Assembly: GCF_026168555.1 (NCBI RefSeq)
Contig: NZ_CP092471.1
Coordinates: 1,622,501 to 1,686,500 of the forward strand
Direction: 5' to 3'
Length of the DNA stretch: 64,000 nucleotides
DNA from: Qipengyuania spongiae
GTDB taxonomy: Bacteria; Pseudomonadota; Alphaproteobacteria; Sphingomonadales; Sphingomonadaceae
Shown here: one piece after another, positions 56,309 through 63,857 of the stretch
How positions within the stretch are numbered: position 1 is the stretch's first letter
How the letters are laid out: every line of letters begins with the position of its first letter
The notes under the pieces: model-generated
The model's database searches: none
Told to the model about the DNA's origin: nothing
The model's input: the letters and a program-made list of their open reading frames with translations, nothing else
Made by a program: the position numbers and the translations under genes

Positions 56309-56779
56309 TCACCTCTTCGAGCCGGTTTGCTCCGCAAGCAGTTCGACAAGCCTGCGCACGCTGTCCCGCAGTTCGTCAATCCCTTCGGATTTGCGCCCCC
56401 TCGCGAGGGTTTCGGGAACATACACTGCCTGGTTGCGCAGTATTTTTCCACTCTCGGTCAGTTCGATAACCACTCGGCGCTCGTCTTCCGGATCGCGTGT
56501 TCGTCGAACCAGGCCGGCGGCCTCCATACGCTTCAGCAGAGGGGTGAGAGTTCCGCTATCGAGGTAAAGCCGCGCGCCGAGGGAGCCCACCGTCTGGGGT
56601 TCTTTCTCCCATAATACCAGCATGACCAGATATTGCGGATAGGTGAGACCCAGCTCCCGAAGAACAGGGCCATAGAGGCGGCTGAGGAGGTTGGTGGCAG
56701 CATAAAGGGGAAAGCAAACCTGTCGATCGAGCAACAAGGGATCGCGCGGGTCCTGTGCTGCTGCCACTCCGTCATTCAT
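56309..56779 (-). CDS. ohrR: Peroxide-sensing MarR-family repressor OhrR
   Basis: 156 residues. A conserved Cys22 in DRQVCFPLY is the organic-hydroperoxide-reactive residue of OhrR proteins, and the winged helix reads VGSLGARLYLDSGTLTPLLKRME followed by the wing DPEDERRVVIELT. Oxidation of the Cys releases it from DNA and allows ohr transcription. The ATG overlaps the stop of ohr (ATGA), so both are made from one message and the repressor controls its own synthesis. Catalytic and reading-frame features are intact. Confidence 0.93.
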   Translation of the reverse strand: MNDGVAAAQDPRDPLLLDRQVCFPLYAATNLLSRLYGPVLRELGLTYPQYLVMLVLWEKEPQTVGSLGARLYLDSGTLTPLLKRMEAAGLVRRTRDPEDERRVVIELTESGKILRNQAVYVPETLARGRKSEGIDELRDSVRRLVELLAEQTGSKR

Positions 56780-57201
56780 TGGGCGAACACATTAATTTTC
56801 ACATCGACGTTTCCGCTGACTGCGTTGGAATAGGGGCAAGCAGCGTGGGCGTTCTTCACGATCTCGTCAGCCTTTGCCTGATTGACCCCGGCAATTTCGA
56901 CATCCAGTGTGACAGCGAGATTAAACCCGTCATTACCATTCGGCAAGAGGCCGACCTGGCAGGAGACTTCAATGTCGTCGTCACCCACCTTGTCGGTCTG
57001 TGCCCGCGTTACATGGATCACGGCATTTTCGAAGCAAGCCGCATAACCAGCAGCGAAGAGTTGCTCGGGATTAGTCGCGTCGCCCTTGCCACCGAGTTCC
57101 TTCGGTAGAGCGAGGTCGAGCTCGAGAATGCCATCTTCGCTCTTGACCTTTCCGGCGCGGCCACCATAGGCGTTAACGCGAGTGTTGTAGAGATTTTTCA
57201 T
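56776..57201 (-). CDS. ohr: Organic hydroperoxide reductase Ohr
   Basis: 141 residues with the OsmC/Ohr fold. Catalytic Cys56 (GYAACFENAV) and resolving Cys122 (HAACPYSNAV) match the pair that defines Ohr. It reduces lipid and organic hydroperoxides using lipoyl thiols in the cytoplasm. It is followed by ohrR with a 4-bp overlap. An inverted repeat about 45 bp upstream of the start is the likely OhrR operator. Confidence 0.95.
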   Translation of the reverse strand: MKNLYNTRVNAYGGRAGKVKSEDGILELDLALPKELGGKGDATNPEQLFAAGYAACFENAVIHVTRAQTDKVGDDDIEVSCQVGLLPNGNDGFNLAVTLDVEIAGVNQAKADEIVKNAHAACPYSNAVSGNVDVKINVFAQ

Positions 57202-57244
57202 GTTAGCTCCTTACGGTTAGACAGCAGGATAAATAGTATCCAAT

Positions 57245-57262
57245 TATATTGTGCGCAATATA
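57245..57262. promoter_or_regulatory. Probable OhrR operator
   Basis: A perfect inverted repeat with arms TATATTG and CAATATA separated by TGCG lies upstream of ohr, in an AT-rich block unlike the surrounding DNA. OhrR binds AT-rich dyads of this size in ohr promoters, so this is the obvious candidate. The contact sequence differs somewhat from the textbook TACAATT box. Confidence 0.7.
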
Positions 57263-57433
57263 TAATTTGCAAGGCGCGTCATGCTGGCAGACACGCCTTT
57301 GCGTCAAATTCTGACCGCGTCACCTGCCCAAAGCCCTCAGAATAGTCTTCTCGACCGGCGAGTAGCTATTGTCGGAACGCTCGAGACTGATCGGCTCACG
57401 CGGTAGCAGTGGCGGCTGCGCAATGAAGCGCGG

Positions 57434-58120
57434 CTACTTACCGTAATCCTTATATGCAGAATGCACGAGGAAAGGGTGGCACAGATACACCTTGCCGGCC
57501 GGACCCGTTGCCAGTTGCTCCAGGCGATGGGCCGATCCGGCGAATCCGTCCGAGGTCAACTCTCGAAGGGTCAGACCGGCTTCCTTGGCCGGTGCGAGTT
57601 GTCGCGCTGTATCGATATGCGAGCCGACCCGAATGCGCGTTGAGGAATCGTGAATACCCACATCCGAGAATAGGAACAGCATCAACAGGGCGCGGCCCTT
57701 GCGGTGCACATTGGCCCGCCACTCCATGAAGTCGGGCTTCTCATAAGCGAAGCTGACCTCGATGTGCCACCCGTCGTCTCCAGGTTCTTCGGCAGATGGA
57801 AAGCCAACAGCAAATGTTCCGAGTCCGCCCCGCGGCAGCCACCGACCTTTGCCCACAAGCTGGTCGAATGCTGTATGCAGGGCGGTTGTGTTTGCCGCTT
57901 CGTGAAACGGAGCCTGATCGAACCGCTCGAGACGGGCCGGGTCCAGGTGGTCGAGTCATCGGGATCGCATCCCGTGGCCACCCACAGGATCGCGCGCGCT
58001 TCTGCGGCCACCTTGGATGAAAATGCAGCACCCACCCAGACGAAGCCGTCGCGAACGAAGCGGGCAATGGCATCTGCGCCAAGCGCAGAGAAGTATCGAT
58101 TAGGCGCGTATGGTCGAGCG
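57434..58120 (-). pseudogene. Frameshifted phytanoyl-CoA dioxygenase-family gene
   Basis: Reading leftward, one frame gives AIARFVRDGFVWVGAAFSSK and CDPDDSTTWTRPV; near 57934 the match jumps to another frame that continues RLERFDQAPFHEAANTTALH, QLVGKGRWLPRGGLG and GDDGWHIEVSF, then SRIRVGSHID-like and YLCHPFLVHSA, the PhyH-type iron-binding region. The HxD...H ligands are suggested by WHIEVS (Asp replaced by Glu) and CHPFLVHSA. At least one frameshift and no clear start make it a pseudogene. Start coordinate is approximate. Confidence 0.75.
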
Positions 58121-58419
58121 GCATTGCTGCTTCACGAGCCGGAAACCCGGCCAGCTCAGCCCAACGGAAAGGGTCGAGGCGCGATTGAGAGTGATGAACT
58201 TCATGGGCTTCTGCTACCTGATGTATTGTAGAGACACGACAAACGGCTGCCATTGAACAGGTGCTGGGCATACATGGGTGGTCTGCCATGGGGTCGGAAG
58301 CAAAATGGCCGATTTGCATTGGTTGCCTGCCCAAAGCAGACAGTCAGCAACTGATGCTGTGGACGGCTCTCCACCCTCCTGCGGTACTATCGCAGGGTTG
58401 AGCTGGAAGGAGAGTCGAG

Positions 58420-59448
58420 ATGGGCGAAGTCGTTACGATCGGTCTGGATATCGCGAAGTCGGTGTTCCAGGTGCATGGCGTTGGAGCAGGTGGCGAGGTG
58501 CTGATCCGCCGCCGACTGACGCGAGCGAGGATGCTGCCATTCTTCGCGAAGCTGCCGCGGTGTCTCGTCGGCATCGAGGCGTGCAACAACTCGCACTACT
58601 GGGCGCGAGAGCTGACCGCACTGGGTCACGATGTGAAGCTGATGCCGGCGCAATACGTGAAGCCCTACGTCAAGCGCGGGAAGAACGACGCTGCCGATGC
58701 GGAAGCGATCTGCGAGGCGGTGACCCGGCCGACGATGCGCTTCGTCGCGGTGAAGAGCCCGGAGCAGCAGAGTCTAATGATGCTTCACCGTGTGCGGCTG
58801 ATGCTGAACCGGCAGCGCACGCAGATCTCGAACGCGATCCGTGCACACATCTCGGAGTTTGGAGTGGTTGCACCCGTCGGTCGGCTCGGTGTCGAACGGC
58901 TGCTCGAGGTGGTCGCCGACGCTGGCGACGATCGCGTACCGGAAGATGCACGCCTGTGCCTGCAGATGCTGGCAGCGCAACTCGACGTGGTGAAGCGCCA
59001 GATTCTCGAGAATGATCGCCGCGTGCTCGCCAGCGCGCGTCGAACCGAACTCGGGCTCAGGCTGATGGAGATCCCGGGCGTGGGCCCGCTTCTGGCGAGT
59101 GCGTTCGTCGCCTCGGTCGCCGATCCAACCGTCTTCAAGACCGGTCGTGACCTGGCCGCCTGGATCGGACTCGTGCCGAAGCAGAACTCCTCAGGTGGTA
59201 AGGAGCGGCTCGGCAGCATAACGCGCGCCGGCAACCGTTATCTCAGACAGATGCTGGTCGTCGGGGCGATGGCTGTGATCCGCTATGCCCAGCGCCACGG
59301 CACGAAGCGACCGTGGCTCGTGCAGCTGCTCGCGCGGCGCCCGGCCAAGGTTGCCGCGGTAGCGCTCGCGAACAAGAACGCGCGAATGGTTTGGGCGCTG
59401 ATGACCAGCGGTGAACGCTATCGCGAACCAGTGCCAATGGCGGCATAG
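58420..59448 (+). CDS. IS110/IS1111-family DEDD recombinase
   Basis: 342 residues with GGAAGGAGAG before the start. The N-terminal RuvC-like DEDD domain has IGLDIAKSVFQVHG (first Asp), VGIEACNNS (Glu) and KNDAADAEAI (two Asp). The C-terminal transposase_20 domain follows with IPGVGPLLASAFVA, LAAWIGLVPKQNSSGGKERLG and the nucleophile-serine region near SSGGK. These enzymes use an RNA-guided mechanism to join element and target. The frame is complete. Confidence 0.95.
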   Translation: MGEVVTIGLDIAKSVFQVHGVGAGGEVLIRRRLTRARMLPFFAKLPRCLVGIEACNNSHYWARELTALGHDVKLMPAQYVKPYVKRGKNDAADAEAICEAVTRPTMRFVAVKSPEQQSLMMLHRVRLMLNRQRTQISNAIRAHISEFGVVAPVGRLGVERLLEVVADAGDDRVPEDARLCLQMLAAQLDVVKRQILENDRRVLASARRTELGLRLMEIPGVGPLLASAFVASVADPTVFKTGRDLAAWIGLVPKQNSSGGKERLGSITRAGNRYLRQMLVVGAMAVIRYAQRHGTKRPWLVQLLARRPAKVAAVALANKNARMVWALMTSGERYREPVPMAA

Positions 59449-59701
59449 AGCTTAGGCGCGGGTAACCGCGTCGACGAAGTTGGAAAGGGCAAAGAGGAGT
59501 TGATGCACCAAGCCGGTTGAAACCGCCGGATCGGGAAAACCCATTTTGGGCCGTGGCGCTTCTAGCGCGAGCTATAGGTCGGGACCCGGTTCGCGCGAAA
59601 GGCATCATGGCCAGCGGCGCATGACACAGCCGCAATCAAAGGCCGGACACATGGCCGCCTCGACCAGCGCATTGCAGAACTTCAATTCACCCCTTGCCAA
59701 C
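59449..59701 (+). ncRNA. Candidate guide (bridge/seek) RNA region of the IS1111-like element
   Basis: About 250 bp between the transposase stop and the right inverted repeat has no credible gene. In the IS1111 subgroup the guide RNA is encoded in this 3' non-coding segment. I see GC-rich stretches able to pair (for example CGCTTCTAGCGCG near 59557) but have not derived a fold or guide loops. The call rests on position and family knowledge. Confidence 0.4.
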
Positions 59702-59926
59702 GGAGGGCCGTCCACACACGGCCCAACTTCCGCCGTTCAATGAGGCGGTTGAGCTGCCAATTTTCGAACATTAGTCGGCCGATCGCACCCTTGTAACGGT
59801 TTGGCGCAAATTCGGGATTCTGGGGGTATCGGTGGGGGTATTTTCCAAGAGTTGGGCGGAAAAAACGAGCAATGTCAGAATGTTATAGGTTCGCTATATG
59901 TTCCTCCTCCGCTACCAGGAAATAGC

Positions 59927-59966
59927 GTCCGTATAGGTTCGCTTGTGTCCGTATGCGTCCGGATTT
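59927..59966. repeat. Four tandem 10-bp repeats, array 1
   Basis: Units read GTCCGTATAG, GTTCGCTTGT, GTCCGTATGC, GTCCGGATTT. Each starts with GTYCG and the period is exactly 10 bp, about one helical turn, so bound proteins would line up on one DNA face. The 21-bp stretch 59941-59961 recurs exactly in array 2. Confidence 0.75.
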
Positions 59967-60011
59967 TCGACCCAAATCCCTGATTTCGATAGCTGATGTG
60001 CTACCACGCCA

Positions 60012-60051
60012 GTCCGCTTGTGTCCGTATGCGTCCGCATGTGTTCGCTTGA
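60012..60051. repeat. Four tandem 10-bp repeats, array 2
   Basis: Units read GTCCGCTTGT, GTCCGTATGC, GTCCGCATGT, GTTCGCTTGA. The array is in the same orientation as array 1, 75 bp apart when measured on the shared 21-bp core (60016-60036). Both lie between flanking GGGGGTAT motifs. Confidence 0.75.
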
Positions 60052-60221
60052 AGCCGGAGGCTTTGTGGGGGTATTTTGGGGGTATTTCCCGCTGTGGGTG
60101 AGTTAGGTGATACCCCCACCCGCGAATGCGAGCCGAAGGATAGATTTTGACGCTAGGACAACGGCTTGTTCAAGACATTTCATGGCGAAATACATCGCAG
60201 AGGTCCCGGTCAAACGGTGGA

Positions 60222-60248
60222 GTTCGAGTCCCGCGTGAGGATTCGAAC
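60222..60248. repeat. Hairpin with T-arm-like sequence
   Basis: GTTCGAGTCC and GGATTCGAAC form a 10-bp stem (one G-T pair) around a 7-base loop. Each arm looks like a tRNA T-arm consensus, but no acceptor, D or anticodon arm can be found, so it is not a tRNA gene. No U-run follows it. Confidence 0.45.
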
Positions 60249-60518
60249 GGAAATGACCGACGTGGGGCAGGGGAGGCACTACCTTTTCACTCCTGAGATG
60301 ACCGCTTTGCGCCCTCATAGCGGCCATAAAGTCAGGCGAGGACACGCCTGAAAGCTGCCGTTCCAAAGTTTCGTCTGATTGAGGAAAATAAGCCTTCAAT
60401 CGCAATAGGTCGAAAAATTTTCTTCGCGATGCGTCTTGGTCGCTGAAGTGAGGCGCATGAAATCCTCGTTAAGTTCGGCTTTGCCGTATCGTGACCGTGC
60501 ACGAATTAAGTTGCTCCT

Positions 60519-62108
60519 TCATAATGACTTTCGGATGAGCACCACCCCAGCAATCACAAGCGCGCCGCCAGCCAGAAGCCAGGATTGATCGACAAGCAAC
60601 GCGCTAGCTATGATCAATGCGGCAGCTAGAGGGCCTTTCAAGGACTGACGCTCATTGCGAAGTCCAGCGAGCTGCTCGATACTGAGCGGATCGAGCTGAA
60701 CCGGCACATATCCTGACTTTGCGATCGAGTTCGCAGTGGCAAGTATGTCGGGCAAGGACGCCGACAACCCCAGCAGCTGACCGCGAAGTCTCTTCAAACC
60801 CGACCGAGCGCTGCCGAGCGAGAACCGCTCGGCGAGAAGCTCCGTCATGATCGGCCGGGTCTCTTCGGCGATGTTGTAGTCCGGTGCCAGCGATCGGACG
60901 AAGCCCTCTGCAGTCAACAAGGTACGCAGAAGAATGGCCAGATCAGGTGGCAGAACCAGTCGATAATCCCGCAACAGATCGAAAACGCGGGAAAAAATCT
61001 GCGAGAACTCGATGCCAGATAGCACGGTCCCCCTGAACTCTCCAATCAACTGATCCAGATCCACCGCGAGCGCATCGCGATCCACCTTCGGCTCCCCCGC
61101 CCATGCGAGCAGGACATCCGCGACATCGCTGGTTTCCTCACCAGCAATCGCAAGCACGAGGCGGACGATCTCGTCGCGCCTGGCCTTGGTGAGCGTCCCG
61201 ACCGATCCGAAGTCGATGAAGCCGACATCCTGCTCGCCGATCAGGAAAACATTGCCGGGATGAGGGTCGCCGTGGAATTCGCCGTTCAGAATGATCATGC
61301 GCAGGACTGCGTTGGCATAGCACTTGGCGAACGCCGCCACCTCCGGATCGCCCGATGAGGCGCCCAGCGAAGACGCGGGCCTGCCGTACAGGCGTTCCTG
61401 AACGTTCACCCGCAGCCCGGTCAGTTCCCAATGGATGGCCGGGGTCCTGACGCCGATGGTTTCGAGATATGCGCCGATCCGCTCGCAGGCTCGGGATTCC
61501 GCAGCGAGGTCCATCTCCCAGGCAAGATTGCGGCCGAAGGTCCGCAGAAACTCGACTGGCCGGTAACGCGCGATGTCAGGCGAGCGTGCTTCCGCGATCT
61601 CGGCAAGACGCACAAGCAGGCGCACATCGGCTTCCATGCGCGCGGCGGTGCCCGGGCGGCGAACTTTCACGATGACCTCGCTACCGTCCCGTAGCTTGGC
61701 GGAATAGGTCTGTGCAATCGAGGCGGACGCCAGAGGCTGTTCGTCGAACTGCGCAAAGTCGTTCCGCCAGTCCTCACCCCAGCTTGAAGCAAGTACGGGC
61801 TCGATATCTGCGAAGCGCACCGGCGACACCTGATCGTGCAGGGTTGAGAATGCAGTGATCCAGTGTTCGGTAAACAGATCGCTTCGGGTGGCGAGGAGCT
61901 GCCCCAGCTTTATGCCGACTGGCCCGATGTCACGGAGGAACGCGACAACTGCGGCCGGACGAAATTCGCGAGGATCGATGACATTGCTCGAAGAGGGAAT
62001 AAATCCGAGGGCTCCGGCGAGAGTCTTCGCACCGTGCCTCATTAAGATTCGGCCAATCTCCGCGGCGCGAGCGATGCTGCTGATAGGCTTTTCCGGGGGC
62101 GATGCCAT
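60519..62108 (-). CDS. ABC1/UbiB-family atypical kinase
   Basis: 529 residues from ATG 62108; an upstream start would overlap the MarR gene. UbiB hallmarks are present: the KxGQ motif in GIKLGQLLATRSDL, an Ala-rich loop (ASASIAQ), VKVRRPG, the catalytic HGDPHPGNVF and the metal-binding VGFIDFGSVG. The C-terminal end has two hydrophobic helices (LAAALIIASALL, WLLAGGALVIAG) that would anchor it to the membrane. UbiB relatives are ATPases that help handle ubiquinone precursors or other lipids. A second copy role is likely, since this one is in an accessory region with efflux genes. Confidence 0.9.
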   Translation of the reverse strand: MASPPEKPISSIARAAEIGRILMRHGAKTLAGALGFIPSSSNVIDPREFRPAAVVAFLRDIGPVGIKLGQLLATRSDLFTEHWITAFSTLHDQVSPVRFADIEPVLASSWGEDWRNDFAQFDEQPLASASIAQTYSAKLRDGSEVIVKVRRPGTAARMEADVRLLVRLAEIAEARSPDIARYRPVEFLRTFGRNLAWEMDLAAESRACERIGAYLETIGVRTPAIHWELTGLRVNVQERLYGRPASSLGASSGDPEVAAFAKCYANAVLRMIILNGEFHGDPHPGNVFLIGEQDVGFIDFGSVGTLTKARRDEIVRLVLAIAGEETSDVADVLLAWAGEPKVDRDALAVDLDQLIGEFRGTVLSGIEFSQIFSRVFDLLRDYRLVLPPDLAILLRTLLTAEGFVRSLAPDYNIAEETRPIMTELLAERFSLGSARSGLKRLRGQLLGLSASLPDILATANSIAKSGYVPVQLDPLSIEQLAGLRNERQSLKGPLAAALIIASALLVDQSWLLAGGALVIAGVVLIRKSL

Positions 62109-62112
62109 GATA

Positions 62113-62604
62113 TTACTCAGCCTCGGCCCGGAGTTGGTCCAGATTTTCCGATACCCTTGCAAGAATCTGCTGCAACGTTTGCTTCTCGTCGGCGGCAATG
62201 TCGCGCCAAAGCAGATCATGAAGCCTATCCGCGGAGCCTCTCAGTTCGGGCAGCAGATCGTCAAGCTGCTCCGTGAGGATGAGCTGCCACGCTCGCCGAT
62301 CCGTCTCAGCTCGAAGCCTTTTCATCAGCCCGCGTGCGCAAAGACCTGCAACCGCCTGGCCGATGGTCGCCGATTCCAGTTCCAGTTTCTTGGCGATTTC
62401 AGCCTGCGTAAGGGCAGGATCGCGAAGAAGTTGTCCGATGATCCTCCACTGTGTCTGATTGAGACCGATCCTGGCGACCCTCGCATCGTACACTCTGCGC
62501 GCGCCGCGACTGATCTCGTCCATAAGATAGAGAATGCGGTCATCATCGGTGATGACCTTCTGCCGACGCTGAGACCGTGACATGGTATCTGGTTTTTCAT
62601 CCAT
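62113..62604 (-). CDS. MarR-family transcriptional regulator
   Basis: 163 residues. Winged HTH: LNQTQWRIIGQLLRDPALTQAEIAKKLELESATIGQ (split across about 48-84), then a wing with RLRAETDRRAWQLILTEQ. It is divergent from the emrAB genes with 125 bp between, the standard arrangement for a repressor of a drug efflux pump, and lies 4 bp upstream of the UbiB-like gene, which is likely in its own operon. Effector unknown. Confidence 0.93.
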   Translation of the reverse strand: MDEKPDTMSRSQRRQKVITDDDRILYLMDEISRGARRVYDARVARIGLNQTQWRIIGQLLRDPALTQAEIAKKLELESATIGQAVAGLCARGLMKRLRAETDRRAWQLILTEQLDDLLPELRGSADRLHDLLWRDIAADEKQTLQQILARVSENLDQLRAEAE

Positions 62605-62729
62605 AGCGCTGTGTAGTCGGATAGCCTCGGATGCCCAAATGCAAACTGCTAAATGCCTTTACTATCTGTCTCACGGCTCATAGGGCGCGAGACGCGTTCA
62701 CCTTTTACTGAGGCTGCCGAAAGAGTCAG

Positions 62730-63857
62730 ATGACCGATAACTCCAACCAACCGGAGCAGGAGGGCACAACCCCAACGAAACCGCAATCGCGGCGTAGCTT
62801 GCGCATCGTGCTAATCATCGTTGGTCTTGCCGTGCTGCTTGGCGGGATCTGGTGGTACTACCGGCACGTAACCTACGGACAGTACATGCAGTCGACCGAT
62901 AACGCCTATGTCGCTGCCGACAGCGTCGTTATCTCTTCCAAGGTAGCGGGATACGTCGAAGAGGTCTTCGTAGGGGAGAACGAGCAAGTAGCTCGCGGCG
63001 GAGCCCTCGTACAACTGGATCTGCGGGATTATCAGGCGCAAGCGCAGCAGGCGCGCGCACAGATCGCTGCGACCCTGGCCGGTGCCGACACAATCCGTTC
63101 TCAGGTATCCGAACAGGATGCAGCCATTCGCCAGGCGCGGGCCCAACTCGCCGCCGCGAGCGCGGCACTGGACCTCGCGAACGACCAGGTGGCGCGATAT
63201 CGGCCCCTTGCAGCGACAGGAGCCGAACCGCGGGAAAAGCTAGACCAGTATGAGGCGCAGGCGCGGCAGGCGCGGGCCGAATTCGCCGCTGCGCAGGCGG
63301 CGGTGGCTGCCGCGACCGCTCGCCGGGGGACCCTGTTCGAGCAGATCAGCCAGACCCAGGCGCAGGCGGACGCTGCTCGCGCTCAGCTGGAAACAGCCGA
63401 CCTTACGGTTGAATCGACCTTGCTGCGCGCCAGCAAGGCCGGCCGCGTCGGCGATCTCTCGGTCAGGGTGGGCCAGTTCGTGCAACCGGGTCAACGTTTG
63501 ATGACGGTGGTTCCGGTGAGCGCGATCTACGTGACCGCGAACTTCAAAGAAACGCAGGTCGGCCTCATCCGGGCCGGCCAGAGCGTCAGGCTCGAAGTTG
63601 ACGCCCTGCCAGACCTTGAGATCGCGGGACGAGTGGACAGCATATCGCCGGGAACGGGCGCGGAATTTTCCATCCTCCCCCCCGAAAATGCCACCGGCAA
63701 CTTTACCAAGATCGTTCAACGGATACCCGTCCGCATCGCTATCGATGCTCCCCCTGAAGTGCGGCGTCTGCTCGTTCCCGGCATGTCGGTAGTGGCTACG
63801 GTCGACACTCGGAATGCTGCCGGCGAATTGGAAGAGATCTCGAGTCGGACTCAATGA
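62730..63857 (+). CDS. emrA: EmrA/HlyD-family efflux adaptor
   Basis: 375 residues. One N-terminal membrane helix (IVLIIVGLAVLLGGIWWYY, about 26-46) precedes the biotinyl-lipoyl segment (STDNAYVAADSVVISSKVAG), a long alpha-helical hairpin rich in Ala, Gln and Arg (about 90-215), and the closing beta domain including VTANFKETQVGLIRAGQ. It spans the periplasm to link the MFS exporter encoded next with an outer membrane duct. The stop overlaps the next start (ATGA). Probably repressed by the divergent MarR protein. Confidence 0.93.
   Translation: MTDNSNQPEQEGTTPTKPQSRRSLRIVLIIVGLAVLLGGIWWYYRHVTYGQYMQSTDNAYVAADSVVISSKVAGYVEEVFVGENEQVARGGALVQLDLRDYQAQAQQARAQIAATLAGADTIRSQVSEQDAAIRQARAQLAAASAALDLANDQVARYRPLAATGAEPREKLDQYEAQARQARAEFAAAQAAVAAATARRGTLFEQISQTQAQADAARAQLETADLTVESTLLRASKAGRVGDLSVRVGQFVQPGQRLMTVVPVSAIYVTANFKETQVGLIRAGQSVRLEVDALPDLEIAGRVDSISPGTGAEFSILPPENATGNFTKIVQRIPVRIAIDAPPEVRRLLVPGMSVVATVDTRNAAGELEEISSRTQ

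Larger units (their letters stand above)
58358..59716 (+). mobile_element. IS110-family (IS1111-like) insertion sequence
   Basis: The transposase gene is flanked by a 15-bp inverted repeat with one mismatch: TGTGGACGGCTCTCC at 58358-58372 and its complement (GGAGGGCCGTCCACA) at 59702-59716. IS110 elements proper lack terminal repeats, whereas the IS1111 subgroup has short subterminal ones, so I assign it there. The exact ends lie a few bases outside the repeats and are not fixed by the sequence. The 250-bp non-coding tail after the transposase is where IS1111 elements encode a guide RNA. Confidence 0.8.
59717..60518. other. Gene-free region with repeat arrays and a hairpin
   Basis: About 800 bp without a convincing gene between the IS110-family element and the UbiB-like gene. 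It holds two arrays of 10-bp repeats (59927-59966 and 60012-60051), several GGGGGTAT motifs (59822, 59834, 60067, 60078, and inverted at 60108), and a 10-bp-stem hairpin at 60222-60248. The composition looks like an attachment-site or replication/partition control region, but no integrase, replication or partition gene is adjacent. Confidence 0.5.

Noticed and set aside
59927..60051. CRISPR array
   Set aside because: The units are 10 bp, contiguous and without spacers, and no cas gene is in the window.
60180..60290. Possible tRNA gene at GTTCGAGTCC
   Set aside because: Only a T-arm-like sequence is present, with its own inverted copy; no acceptor, D or anticodon arm fits.
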